This document shows, in pieces, positions 44,702 to 52,941 of a stretch of DNA of 55,705 nt (position 1 is the stretch's first letter; each line of letters starts with the position of its first letter). The notes beneath the pieces are model-generated. The model had not been told where the DNA came from and did not search any database. It saw only the letters and a program-made list of their open reading frames with translations. A program made the translations under genes and the position numbers. The stretch is from Streptacidiphilus melanogenes. GTDB lineage: Bacteria > Actinomycetota > Actinomycetes > Streptomycetales > Streptomycetaceae. The DNA lies in assembly GCF_000787835.1 (NCBI RefSeq), contig NZ_BBPP01000034.1:33848-89552 (forward strand). The letters run 5' to 3'.

Positions 44702-45433
44702 TCACACGCGCAGGAACTGCGGCCCCTGCGGGGGCAGCCGGAACCCGTCCGGCTCCGGCAGCAGCTGCTCCACCTGCGGCACCGGGGAACCCTGCGGGAC
44801 CGGGGAACCCGACGCGATCGGCGGGCCCTGCGGGGCCGGCGGGAGGGACGGCTCCGCGGCGGCCTCCTCTTCCTCCTCCTCGACGGTGACGCCGAAGTCC
44901 TGGGCCAGGCCGCCCAGCCCTGACGGATAGCCGTGCCCGATGGCGCGGAACTTCCACGCGCCCGAGCGCCGGTAGAGCTCACCGCAGAGCAGCGCGGCGC
45001 AGCCGCGCGCGTCGAAGAGGTCGAACCGGGTCAGCGCGGCTGCGCCGGGCCCGCCGGCGATGTCGAAGAGCAGCAGCTGCAGGCCCCCGACGGCGGCGAA
45101 GTCCTGGCCGTCGCCGACGCTCGCGCCCAGCACGACGCGGTCCACCCAGCCGGGCAGCCGGTCCAGGTCCACGTCGAGGGTGTCGCTCGCCTCGCCCGGC
45201 CGCCGCGCCTTGGCCCGGTGCCGGACCAGCCCGCTGGGGTGCCGCGGCTGGTTGTAGAAGACGAAGTCGGCGTCCTCGCGCACGCGGCCCTGGGCGGTCA
45301 GCAGCAGCGCCGACACGTCCACGTCCGGGGTGCCGGGCAGCAACTGCCAGCGCAGCACCACCCGGACCGCCGCCACGTCGGCGGGGAGCTGCGCGTTGGA
45401 GCCCTTGGGCATGACCTCCGTCATGCCCGACAT
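44702..45433 (-). CDS. Divergent TerD family protein with proline-rich tail
   Basis: A 243-residue protein. Residues 1-180 are TerD-like (EVMPKGSNAQLP; VSALLLTAQGRVREDADFVFYNQPRHPSG; CAALLCGELYRRSGAWKFRAIGHGY, given by position). The acidic GDGDDE calcium stretch of TerD is not conserved: the region reads RRPGEASDTLDVDL. A Glu run (EEEEEE) and a Pro/Gln-rich tail with repeated PQGSPVPQ follow. Loss of Ca2+ ligands plus the tail suggest a diverged role, perhaps as an adaptor. A second in-frame ATG lies 9 bp downstream. Confidence 0.83.
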   Translation of the reverse strand: MSGMTEVMPKGSNAQLPADVAAVRVVLRWQLLPGTPDVDVSALLLTAQGRVREDADFVFYNQPRHPSGLVRHRAKARRPGEASDTLDVDLDRLPGWVDRVVLGASVGDGQDFAAVGGLQLLLFDIAGGPGAAALTRFDLFDARGCAALLCGELYRRSGAWKFRAIGHGYPSGLGGLAQDFGVTVEEEEEEAAAEPSLPPAPQGPPIASGSPVPQGSPVPQVEQLLPEPDGFRLPPQGPQFLRV

Positions 45434-45496
45434 CCTGCCGTACGCGCGCCTGACGGCGGAACCGGGCGAGGGCCTTCGGGCGAGCCGGGCGACCCG

Positions 45497-46003
45497 TCAG
45501 CCGTGCGGCAGGGCGCGCGGCGGCAGCGGGTTGGCCTTGGCGGCCTCGGGGTGTCTGTTCCGCCAGTAGGGGTTGTCCTGTGGCAGGTGCAGCGTCACCC
45601 GGCCGTACATGCCGAAGAGCAGCAGGGCCAGGCCGACCGCGAAGCTGAAGATGACGTTCCGCATGCGGAAGTTGAGAATGTTGTGCGGCCCCGCGATCAG
45701 CCCCAGGTTCACCCACCCGCTGATCAGGAAGAGAATGCCGACGCAGATGTTGAGGGTCGACGCGAAGTTCCCGCCGACGGCCGCGCCGCCCACCAGCAGG
45801 GCGCCGAACAGCACCGACAGCAGGCTCAGGGCGCCGTTGCTGGTCATGCCCGCGACGTGGTCGCCCGTCGTGGAGAAGAAGCCGACGTTGTTGGTGAAGC
45901 CGAGGATGCCGAAGACGATCAGGAACAGGCCGATGGCCCCGGCGCTGTACCGGTAGACCTGGCCCAGCCGGTGGTCCGCCGACAGGTGATCCTGGAGTTT
46001 CAT
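45497..46003 (-). CDS. DUF4383 domain membrane protein
   Basis: A 168-residue membrane protein with four spans: AGAIGLFLIVFGILGF; GALSLLSVLFGALLVGGAAVG; LNICVGILFLISGWVNLGLIAG; VIFSFAVGLALLLFGMYG. The short loop FFSTTGDHVAG and the tail ending PPRALPHG are hydrophilic. It matches DUF4383, a family of actinobacterial membrane proteins of unknown function. ATG 46003 follows AGGGAGGCGGCC, a strong ribosome site. Confidence 0.85.
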   Translation of the reverse strand: MKLQDHLSADHRLGQVYRYSAGAIGLFLIVFGILGFTNNVGFFSTTGDHVAGMTSNGALSLLSVLFGALLVGGAAVGGNFASTLNICVGILFLISGWVNLGLIAGPHNILNFRMRNVIFSFAVGLALLLFGMYGRVTLHLPQDNPYWRNRHPEAAKANPLPPRALPHG

Positions 46004-46139
46004 GGCCGCCTCCCTGGGGTGCGTGGGCGGTGACGGCATTCCGGTTTCCATCGTCCGACCGGTCCCGACCCGTTGCAACAGCCCCGGGAGGCGCCGATGG
46101 GGCGCCCGTCGGCCCGTTCCCCGCGGCGGCTACCCCCGC

Positions 46140-46358
46140 TCAGCCGCAGCAACCGCCGCCGCAGCAACCGCCGCCGCCACCGGCCTGCGGCGCGGCCCCG
46201 CCGGCCCCCGCGGTGCCGGTCACGGCGACCATCGACATCAGCTTCACGACGTCGTCGTGCCCGGTCGGGCACACCGTCGGCGCGTTGGCCTGCGACATCG
46301 GCCGGTTCAGCTCGAACGTGGCGCCGCAGGTGCGGCAGCGGTAGTCATAACGAGGCAT
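46140..46358 (-). CDS. FmdB-type small zinc-ribbon protein
   Basis: A 72-residue protein. MPRYDYRCRTCGATFE carries C8 and C11; the second half-site is CPTGH (C30, H34) rather than the usual CxxC. FmdB-family proteins are small putative regulators of unknown target. The tail is Gly/Ala-rich and ends with paired cysteines (CCGGGCCG), which could bind further metal. It lies 13 bp downstream of the GNAT gene, in the same direction. Confidence 0.82.
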   Translation of the reverse strand: MPRYDYRCRTCGATFELNRPMSQANAPTVCPTGHDDVVKLMSMVAVTGTAGAGGAAPQAGGGGGCCGGGCCG

Positions 46359-46371
46359 GCCGCACATCCTC

Positions 46372-47001
46372 TCACCCGGTTCGCACCACCGGTACCGTGC
46401 CAGGCCGGCCGCGGTGCTGTTCCCACTCGTGCGCGAGGATCGCCATGTCGTGGTCGTCGATCCAGGCGTCGCCGAGGCGCAGCACCTCGCGCCGAGTGCC
46501 CTCGTGGACGAAGCCGACCTTCTCGTAGGCGCGTCGGCCGCGCGGGTTGTGGCCGTAGACGGTCAGCGAGACGCGGTGCAGCCCGAGCCGCTCGAAGCCG
46601 TAGCCGACGATCAGGCGGGTGGCCTCGCTGCCCAGCCCGCGGTCCCGCCCGGCCGTCCCGAGCAGGATGCGGAAGTTGCAGCTCTGGTTCCCCGGCTGCC
46701 ACTCGTTCAGCACCGCCTCGCCGACACAGCGCCCGGTGGCACGGTCGACCACGGCCAGATCCAGCCGGTCGGGCTGGGCGTTGCGGGTGGTGTACCAGTC
46801 GAGCATCCACCGTTCCTGGTTCTCGTCCCACGCCGACCGCTCGGTCTGCGCGCTGCCGTCGGTGTAGCGGAGCACCTCCGGGTCGGTGAGGAAGTCCCGG
46901 ATCACCTCGACGTCCTCCTCGACCCGGAACGGCCGCAGGACCACCAGCTCCCCGGTCAGCGTCGGCTTGTGACGGAAGTCGGCACGCTCGTCTTCGCTCA
47001 T
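46372..47001 (-). CDS. GNAT family N-acetyltransferase (RimJ/RimL-like)
   Basis: A 209-residue acetyltransferase. The acetyl-CoA pyrophosphate-binding motif is in GTAGRDRGLGSEATRLI (Q/RxxGxG/A type), followed by LGLHRVSLTVYGHNPRGRRAYEKVGF (residues about 140-165) and VHEGTRREVLRLGDAW. These are typical of the RimJ/RimL class that acetylates protein N-termini or small molecules; the substrate is unknown. I choose ATG 47001 because the codons upstream read as an arginine- and proline-rich non-native sequence. It appears to head an operon with the zinc-ribbon gene. Confidence 0.88.
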   Translation of the reverse strand: MSEDERADFRHKPTLTGELVVLRPFRVEEDVEVIRDFLTDPEVLRYTDGSAQTERSAWDENQERWMLDWYTTRNAQPDRLDLAVVDRATGRCVGEAVLNEWQPGNQSCNFRILLGTAGRDRGLGSEATRLIVGYGFERLGLHRVSLTVYGHNPRGRRAYEKVGFVHEGTRREVLRLGDAWIDDHDMAILAHEWEQHRGRPGTVPVVRTG

Positions 47002-47257
47002 GACGGCGATTGTGCGCGGGAGCGGACGCGTGGCGGTACTCGATTTCGTGGGCGCCCGGTGACCCGGGTACTCGATCCGAGCAGGGCGAAGCCCCTGGTT
47101 GGTGGGGCGGACTACCTCCGGACAGCGGTACTCCACCCCGCGTTCGACTCGGCAGGATGAGCCCCGATCACTCGACGTGAGCGAGCGATGCGAGGGTCCC
47201 GGCCGTGGGGGGACGGTCGGGGCCCTCATTCCTTTGTTCAGGCGGTGCGCTTTTGGC

Positions 47258-48427
47258 TCAGGCGGCGCGGCCGCCCCGGATCCCTTCCCGCTGCGGGGTG
47301 CCGCTTTCGGATGGCGTCCCGCGGGCGGAGTCGAGGCGCGCGGCGAGTGCCCGGCTCAGCTCGTCCCAGCTGGCCTCGAACTTCGCGACCCCCTCTTCCT
47401 CCAGCACCCGCACCACCTCGTCGTACGGGACCCCGGCGGCGGTGAGGTCGCGCAGGACCTTGTGGGCTTCGTCGTAGCCCCGGCGCAGGTCGGAGACCGG
47501 AACGGTGCCGTGGTCGTCGACCGCCTCGAGGGTCGTCTCCGGCATGGTGTTCACCACGTCAGGCGCGACCAGGCCGGTGACGTAGCGGGTGTCGTCGTAG
47601 CGCGGGTCCTTGACCCCGGTGGACGCCCACAGGAGCCGCTGCGGACGGGCTCCGTCGTCCTTCAGCGACTGCCAGCGGCCGGTCGCGAAGGCGTGCTCGT
47701 AGTGCTCGTACGCGATCCGCGCGTTGGCGATCCCCGCCCAGCCGCGCAGTGCCTCCGCGCGCTCGCCGCCGATCCGGTCGAGACGACGGTCGACCTCGGT
47801 GTCCACCCGGGACACGAAGAACGAGGCGACCGAGGAGATCCGGGTCAGGTCGTGGCCCGCCTCGCGGGCGGCCTCCATGCCGGTCAGGAACGCCTCGACG
47901 ACCTGGTCGTACCGGTCGAGCGAGAACAGCAGCGTGACGTTCACGCTGATGCCCTGGCCGAGGCAGGCGCTGATCGCCTCCAGTCCCGCGGTGGCGGCCG
48001 GGATCTTCACGAACAGGTTCGGCCGGTCCACCAGCCACCACAGCGCCCGCGCCTCGGCGATCGTGCGGTCCGTGTCGTGGGCCAGGCGCGGATCGACCTC
48101 GATCGACACCCGGCCGTCCAGCCCGCCGGTCTCCGAGTGCACCTTGTGGAGCACGTCGCAGGCCCAGCGCACGTCGAAGACGGTGAGCTCGCGCAGCGCC
48201 TCGTCCACGGTGACACCACGCAGGGCCAGATCGGCGATCTGCGCGTCGTAGAGGTCGCTGCCCTGGATCGCCTTCGCGAAGATCGTCGGGTTGGTCGTCA
48301 CCCCGACCACGTGCCGGTCGCGCACCAGCGCGGCCAGGCTGCCGTCGGTCAGCCGCGTGCGGCTCAGATCGTCCAGCCAGACCGACACTCCGGCCTGGGA
48401 CAGCTGGTCGAGTCCGTCGTGGTGCAT
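47258..48427 (-). CDS. tal: Transaldolase
   Basis: Transfers dihydroxyacetone units in the non-oxidative pentose phosphate pathway. The 389-residue class I aldolase-type barrel has the Schiff-base lysine K141 in [13 protein letters not shown], and the TTNPTIF motif (residues 44-50) typical of transaldolases, as well as [13 protein letters not shown]. The length fits the longer actinobacterial subfamily. The C-terminus after residue 370 is low complexity. In Streptomyces tal usually sits beside tkt and zwf; neither is here, so this is a stand-alone copy. A 10-bp-period repeat lies upstream. Confidence 0.94.
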   Translation of the reverse strand: MHHDGLDQLSQAGVSVWLDDLSRTRLTDGSLAALVRDRHVVGVTTNPTIFAKAIQGSDLYDAQIADLALRGVTVDEALRELTVFDVRWACDVLHKVHSETGGLDGRVSIEVDPRLAHDTDRTIAEARALWWLVDRPNLFVKIPAATAGLEAISACLGQGISVNVTLLFSLDRYDQVVEAFLTGMEAAREAGHDLTRISSVASFFVSRVDTEVDRRLDRIGGERAEALRGWAGIANARIAYEHYEHAFATGRWQSLKDDGARPQRLLWASTGVKDPRYDDTRYVTGLVAPDVVNTMPETTLEAVDDHGTVPVSDLRRGYDEAHKVLRDLTAAGVPYDEVVRVLEEEGVAKFEASWDELSRALAARLDSARGTPSESGTPQREGIRGGRAA

Positions 48428-48454
48428 ACGCTGTTCCGTCCTCTCGCGCTCTGC

Positions 48455-48574
48455 CGGCTTCGCCCTGGCGCTGCTCGGCTTCGCTGGCATTGCCTGGCAT
48501 TGCCTGGCTTCACTTGGCTTCGTGTGGCTTCGCCTGGCATTGCTCGGCTCTGCCCAGCTTTGCCGCTGTTCGCC
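48455..48574. repeat. Degenerate tandem repeat with 10-bp period
   Basis: Twelve units on the TGGCNTTGCC/TGGCTTCGCC pattern; the nine from 48485 to 48574 keep exact 10-bp register (two are identical: TGGCATTGCC at 48485 and 48495). It occupies most of the 155-bp gap between the ligase and transaldolase genes. The period is not a multiple of 3, so it is not a protein-coding repeat. It corresponds to about one helical turn per unit. Confidence 0.8.
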
Positions 48575-48582
48575 GTTCGTGC

Positions 48583-49701
48583 TCACCAGTCGCAGGTGAT
48601 CATCTTCAGGAGGCCCGGCATACCGTGGTCCTCGAAGGCCGTGCGCTGCCGTTCGGCCGGCGTGCCGATCCGCAGCAGCCGCTCGACGCCACGCTCGACC
48701 GTGGTGCGGTCGCCGGTGGCGGCGAGGACGGGGGAGACCTGCTCGACGAGCTCGTCCACGACGGCCCCGGCCTCCCGCTGCCGCCCGCTCCCCGGGTCGC
48801 ACAGCGAGCCCGTCAGCCCGTACCGGGCCGCCCACCAGGTGTTCGCCTCCAGCAGTTCGGGGGCGTCCGCAGGCGGTGGCACGCCGTCGCGCTCCTCCTG
48901 CACGGCCCGGACGACGAGCGCGCGGATCAACCCCACGTACAGCACCGCGTCGCACGGACTGGGCTGCACGTCGAGGACCCGGACCTCGACCGTCGGATAG
49001 CGCTCGGACGGCCGCGCGTGCCAGTAGACCTGTCGCCGGTCGGCCATGACGCCCGCGCGCAGCAGGTCCTGGACCCGCCGTTCGTAGTCCGCGGCGTCCG
49101 CGAAGGCGGGCGGTGGCCCGCTCACCGGCCAGCGGCCGAACAGCAAGGTGCGCCAACTGGCGTAGCCGGTGTCCCGGCCGTCCCACAGCGGAGAGTTCGC
49201 GCCCATCGCCGCCAGAACCGGCAGCCAGGGCCGCAGCCGTGTCACGGCGGCCACCGCGGAGCCACGGTCCGGCACCCCGACGTGCACGTGCATGCCGGTG
49301 ATCAGCTGCTCGTCGACGAGCACCTGGGCTTGGGAACGCATCTCGGCATAGCGAACGCCGTCCGACACCGGGGTGACCGCGGCGCTCCGCGCCGGCGCGG
49401 CGCCGGTCGCCGCGACCTCGCACCCCACCGTCCGGGCCGCCGCCCGCACCGCCGCCCGCAGCCGGCACAGCTCCGAGCCGACCTCGTCGACGGCGTGGCA
49501 GACGGGCGTGGAGATCTCGATCTGGGCCTTCAGCAGCTCCGGCCCGACCTCCCCGTCGGCCACGCCGGGCAGCGCGGCCGCGACGCCCCGCACGCGCGGA
49601 CACTCCGCCGTCGGCAGGCCGGTCAGGGAATCGAGCAGCAGGTACTCCTCCTCGACACCGATGGTCTCCGCGATGGTCTCCGCGACACCGATGGTCACCA
49701 T
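48583..49701 (-). CDS. YbdK-type carboxylate-amine ligase (glutamate-cysteine ligase family)
   Basis: A 372-residue ATP-grasp-like ligase of the GCS2 superfamily. It begins [21 protein letters not shown] (residues 2-22): GVEEEY is the Mg-ATP motif. Later elements are [37 protein letters not shown] and [19 protein letters not shown] (position about 230-250). E. coli YbdK has weak glutamate-cysteine ligase activity; actinobacteria use mycothiol, so the product here is not certain. TAGACG lies 6 nt before ATG 49701 (leaderless candidate). The first codons carry a short internal repeat ([12 protein letters not shown]). Confidence 0.88.
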   Translation of the reverse strand: MVTIGVAETIAETIGVEEEYLLLDSLTGLPTAECPRVRGVAAALPGVADGEVGPELLKAQIEISTPVCHAVDEVGSELCRLRAAVRAAARTVGCEVAATGAAPARSAAVTPVSDGVRYAEMRSQAQVLVDEQLITGMHVHVGVPDRGSAVAAVTRLRPWLPVLAAMGANSPLWDGRDTGYASWRTLLFGRWPVSGPPPAFADAADYERRVQDLLRAGVMADRRQVYWHARPSERYPTVEVRVLDVQPSPCDAVLYVGLIRALVVRAVQEERDGVPPPADAPELLEANTWWAARYGLTGSLCDPGSGRQREAGAVVDELVEQVSPVLAATGDRTTVERGVERLLRIGTPAERQRTAFEDHGMPGLLKMITCDW

Positions 49702-49707
49702 ATGCGT

Positions 49708-49713
49708 CGTCTA
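49708..49713 (-). promoter_or_regulatory. Possible -10 hexamer for leaderless YbdK-type ligase mRNA
   Basis: TAGACG (minus strand) ends 6 nt before ATG 49701. It deviates from TANNNT at the last base. Confidence 0.35.
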
Positions 49714-49853
49714 CCCACGGGTTTCCGGTGAAACCGATGCGAATTCGCCCGAAGCCCCCGCAACGGGGCGAGTGTGCTGCGTCCGGCGCGTCCGGCCGCC
49801 GGTTTGCCCGCGCCCTGTCCGGTTATGCGCACGGCGGGGCCGATCGGAGAGCG

Positions 49854-50465
49854 GTGAGCGCGATGACCACGCGGCCAGGAGGTCGGAACGAGAGCGTCGA
49901 GGAGTCGGCGGACCGTCGCTGGACGGACCTCGTCCAGGAGGTCAGGATCGCCCAGACCGGCGCCCAGATCATGTTCGGGTTCCTGCTGTCCGTCGCCTTC
50001 ACGGACCGCTTCGCCCGGCTGCACGGCTTCGACCGCTCCCTCTACGACACGGTCGTGATCCTCGGCGCGGTCGCCACCGGCACCCTGATCGCCCCGGTCA
50101 CCTACCACCGCATCCTCGCCGGGCAACACGTCAAACCCCGGATGGTCCACGCCGTCAGCCGCCTCGTGGGCCTGGGCGTGACCCTGCTCGCCCTCGCCAT
50201 CGGCTGCGCGCTGCTGCTGCTCATGCGGGTGGCCGGACTCGGGTGGGGCGCCTGGCTCGTCGCCGGCCTGGTGCTGGCGTGGTTCGCCTCGTGCTGGGTG
50301 GCGCTGCCACTCTTCGTGCGCCGCCACCGGGACACCCGTTCGGACGATCGCTCGACGCCCGCGCCCTCCGAGGGCCCCGCGCCCTCAGAGGTCCCTGCGC
50401 CGTCCGAGGACGGGGAGCCGCGCCCTTCCCGGGATCGCGTGGGCCGGGGAGGCCGCGTCCGGTAG
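49854..50465 (+). CDS. DUF6328-like membrane protein
   Basis: A 203-residue protein. RRWTDLVQEVRIAQTGAQIMFGFLLSVAF (residues 20-48) is the opening of the DUF6328 family, with spans at MFGFLLSVAF, SLYDTVVILGAVATGTLIAP, VSRLVGLGVTLLALAIGCALLLL and WGAWLVAGLVLAWFASCWVAL. The C-terminal 45 residues are a PAPSE-rich disordered tail. GTG 49854 is favoured by GGAG 4 nt upstream; ATG 49863 is possible. Function unknown. Confidence 0.8.
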   Translation: MSAMTTRPGGRNESVEESADRRWTDLVQEVRIAQTGAQIMFGFLLSVAFTDRFARLHGFDRSLYDTVVILGAVATGTLIAPVTYHRILAGQHVKPRMVHAVSRLVGLGVTLLALAIGCALLLLMRVAGLGWGAWLVAGLVLAWFASCWVALPLFVRRHRDTRSDDRSTPAPSEGPAPSEVPAPSEDGEPRPSRDRVGRGGRVR

Positions 50466-50813
50466 CTCGTCGAACCCGGCCGCCTGCCCGTCGAGCGGGC
50501 CCAGCGGGCGCAGCGGGACCAGGACGTGCCGGCCATGTGCGCCGGTGGTGAGCGTGAGCCGGTGGTCATCGCCTGGGTGGGCAGAAATCCGTGGGGGTCA
50601 GCAGGCGGCGTCAGCAGGCCTCCGGGTGGAGCTGAGCGAGGGTGTGGCCGCTCAGCGCCGACCGGGCCCGTCGGGGGTTCGCAGGCTGCTCGCGCGTGGA
50701 GCTGCACGACGAACGCCGGTTCGTCCGCACCGGGGGCGCTGCACGCGCCGCGCGGCTCCGGGGTCTGCCCGAAGTTGCGCCGTCTGCGGTAGCGGGCGAG
50801 GTCGCGAGCGCCC
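50466..50813. other. Intergenic region with no supported gene
   Basis: 348 bp between a rightward and a leftward gene. Open frames exist on both strands, but none has a ribosome site or recognisable protein features; the region may be degraded DNA plus the terminators of both genes. Confidence 0.5.
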
Positions 50814-51203
50814 CTAGGCGCGGTCATGGCGTGAGCCGGTCGGTCTGCGCGTCCGTGCGAAGTAGGTGGCGGCCCGGGCGCGGTAGTTCTCGACAGCCTC
50901 CGGGCTGTCCGCCCGATACGCCGGTCCGCGCTTCAGACGGCGCCGGTCGCAGGTCACGCGCACGCTGCCGGCCTCGTGGTCGACGTCGGAGACGAGGCCC
51001 GCCGGGACGGCCAGCAAACGCCCGAAGATCCAGGGACCCGTGTTCACCACGAGCAGGCCGTACTCGGGGTGGTCCACGGTGCGCAGGACGGTGCCGAGCC
51101 TGCGCCCGTCCGAGTCGCGGACCGTGTGTCCCACCAGACTGCCCAGTCCCGGGTCCTCCAGGTCGGTGTGCCACAGCCATTCCGTGGCGGCCGTGTCGGA
51201 CAT
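50814..51203 (-). CDS. PRC-barrel domain-containing protein
   Basis: A 129-residue soluble protein. The PRC-barrel beta-barrel is seen in LGSLVGHTVRDSDGRRLGTVLRTVDHPEYGLLVV (residues about 18-51), then the second set of strands FGRLLAVPAGLVSDVDHEAGSVRVTCDRRRL. PRC-barrels occur in ribosome-maturation and stress-related proteins; in streptomycetes small PRC proteins are often osmotic/general-stress members. The C-terminal YRARAATYFARTRRP is basic. ATG 51203 follows GGTTGGC with GGGAGG-like sequence about 10 nt upstream. Function unknown. Confidence 0.8.
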   Translation of the reverse strand: MSDTAATEWLWHTDLEDPGLGSLVGHTVRDSDGRRLGTVLRTVDHPEYGLLVVNTGPWIFGRLLAVPAGLVSDVDHEAGSVRVTCDRRRLKRGPAYRADSPEAVENYRARAATYFARTRRPTGSRHDRA

Positions 51204-51428
51204 GCCAACCTCCCGGTCATGATGGAAAGGGCCGAGGCGTCGGCGCCGTCGGCGTTCTGCGACGCGTCTGCCATCGGATGTGCCGACCACACGTGGTCTC
51301 GCCGCCGCGGGTGGGCCGTCGTCGCCGGCCCGGGCGTGTTTGCGCAGCTGGAAACCGGTGAAGCGTAAGCCGAGAGGCTGCTGCCGCACTCGCACTCGCA
51401 CTCGTACTCGAAGCCGGAGGCCCTACCC

Positions 51429-51779
51429 GTGTCGCCCACTGTCGTCCGCCACGCCCACCCGGTGCGGGCGTGGCGACTGCGCATGGCCGACCACCGCTCG
51501 CACGCGGCGGCACGGCGTTGGCGACACAGCGGCGAGGAAGCCCGCTGGGCGCGCAGCGACCTTCCCGCTCGCCGCCTTCTCGCCAGCGTCTTCGCCGTCC
51601 TCTTCGTCGCGGGTGCGGCCCTCTTCGGCTTCCTCGCCACGGTGAATCCGGCCGCGGACGTCGGGTTCGACATCGTCACGGCCGTCGTCTGCGCCGTGTT
51701 CGCCGTCGTGGCGGTCGTGGATCTGCTCGTCATCCGGCGCAGGGTGAACGAACAGCGCCGCTGGGGACGCGAACCCTGA
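51429..51779 (+). CDS. Hypothetical membrane protein
   Basis: A 116-residue protein with a basic, His/Arg-rich N-terminal half (VRHAHPVRAWRLR) and two transmembrane spans (LLASVFAVLFVAGAALFGFLA; IVTAVVCAVFAVVAVVDLLV) before a basic tail. No family was recognised. It starts at GTG 51429, with GGAGG about 9 nt upstream. It converges on the WhiB-like gene, 16 bp between stops. Confidence 0.7.
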   Translation: MSPTVVRHAHPVRAWRLRMADHRSHAAARRWRHSGEEARWARSDLPARRLLASVFAVLFVAGAALFGFLATVNPAADVGFDIVTAVVCAVFAVVAVVDLLVIRRRVNEQRRWGREP

Positions 51780-51795
51780 CATCCTCGTGGCGGCC

Positions 51796-52092
51796 TCAGG
51801 CCGCCCGCGCCGCACGGCGGCGTCGCAGCAGGTGGGCGCGTTCCTCCTCGGTGAGACCGCCCCACACCCCGTACGGCTCGCGCACGGCCAGCGCGTACGC
51901 CCGGCACGGTTCGAGCACCGGGCACGTGGCGCACACCTGCTTCGCGGCCAGCTCCCGGGCTCGGGAGCCCTCGCCGCGTTCCCCGGTCGGGTGGAAGAAC
52001 AATCGCGGGTCGAAGCGGGCGCACGCCGCCAACTCCTGCCACGACCACGCCCAGCTCACGGAGCCCGGAAGCTTCGGTTTCGGGTGTCCCAT
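51796..52092 (-). CDS. WhiB-family iron-sulfur transcription factor (Wbl)
   Basis: A 98-residue Wbl protein that binds a [4Fe-4S] cluster and usually partners the primary sigma factor region 4. All four cysteines are present: C24 (LAACAR), C54, C57 and C63 (CATCPVLEPC). The GVWGG turn is at residues 75-79, followed by a basic tail [11 protein letters not shown] that contacts DNA. I choose ATG 52092 because GGAGGGAGGGG lies 8 nt upstream; a longer form to 52122 is possible. Wbl proteins govern differentiation, redox response and antibiotic resistance; which applies here is not known. Confidence 0.93.
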   Translation of the reverse strand: MGHPKPKLPGSVSWAWSWQELAACARFDPRLFFHPTGERGEGSRARELAAKQVCATCPVLEPCRAYALAVREPYGVWGGLTEEERAHLLRRRRAARAA

Positions 52093-52278
52093 CGACACCA
52101 CCCCTCCCTCCACGGCGGCCATCCGCGGGTGCGACCGGACCGCTCCCCGCCCGCCGCCGTCAGAAATCGGACGCTGGCGCGTCTAACCCGCGAACCGCGG
52201 CCGCAAACCGTCCCGCCCCCGCCGACACGCTGCGCCCCGCGAGGCCCGCCGACACACCGCGCTCCACGCGGAGGCGGC

Positions 52279-52497
52279 TCAGTCGGGCGTCTCCTCGGGG
52301 TTCGGCGCGCTGGGCTCGGGAGTCGACGGCGGCGACGGATCGGACCGGCCCGGAGGCTGGTCCGGCACCGGGGAGTCAGGCGCGCCGGGGGGCATCGGCG
52401 GGTCCGGCGTGGTCGGCTGCTCGGGAGCCGACGGCGGACCGGGCTCGGTCGGTCTGGGCGGCAACGTCGCCTCGTCAGGGCCGGATGTCTGTGTCAT
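52279..52497 (-). CDS. Small proline-rich disordered protein
   Basis: A 72-residue protein, over one third proline with many Ser, Glu and Asp, no hydrophobic span or cysteine and no recognised family. Coding is supported by GAGGAGC 7 nt before ATG 52497 and by a clean stop at 52279; composition alone would not be enough. Net charge is acidic. Such small disordered proteins are seen in actinomycetes, but no function can be given. Confidence 0.5.
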   Translation of the reverse strand: MTQTSGPDEATLPPRPTEPGPPSAPEQPTTPDPPMPPGAPDSPVPDQPPGRSDPSPPSTPEPSAPNPEETPD

Positions 52498-52941
52498 CGC
52501 GAGCTCCTCACGTGAGTGGGTGATGGCCGTCGCCCGTCACGCCTCGGGGCGATGCGTTCCGGGTGAGCGGGCAGCGCCTGCCCGCTTCCGCGCCCGGCAC
52601 ACCCGGGTCGCGTTCCCGCAGGGTGCGCGCGTGCCACCGTGCGCGTGTCGCCCAGCGCGGGTGTTGTGGCGGACGCGTGAACCGTGGCGCGCTCCGTCGT
52701 GTGCGACCGGCCGTTCGGGCACGATGTCGCTCGGAGGTCCGCGCTCCACGCTGTCCGCGCGGGTCTGCCCGGGCCCCGCCTGTTCGACCCGCCTCTTCTC
52801 GGCGGGGCCCGATCTCTCTCCCCCCGATCCCTCCCCCAACCTCGATCAGGCCCCTGACCACACCCCTGACCACGCCTCCGGACGGGTCGTCAGTGGGATG
52901 GTCCGCGGGATCCGTCCCTGCATGCGGGGCATACGTAGGGG
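52498..52941. other. Intergenic region upstream of the FUSC-type gene
   Basis: 444 bp without a supported gene. It includes a short direct repeat (CCCCTGACCAC at about 52851 and 52863) and a lower-GC stretch near 52930. Presumably it carries the divergent promoters. Confidence 0.5.

Noticed and set aside
48455..48574. CRISPR array or coding repeat
   Set aside because: Units are 10 bp with no spacers, and the period breaks reading frames.
47258..49603. One long minus-strand frame joining the transaldolase to upstream sequence, as if a fusion protein
   Set aside because: The upstream part is out of frame with the real YbdK-type ligase gene and crosses the 10-bp repeat array; transaldolase starts naturally at [10 protein letters not shown].
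50526..50817. Overlapping open frames in the gap at 50.5-50.8 kb
   Set aside because: They are low-complexity in all frames, without ribosome sites or family resemblance.
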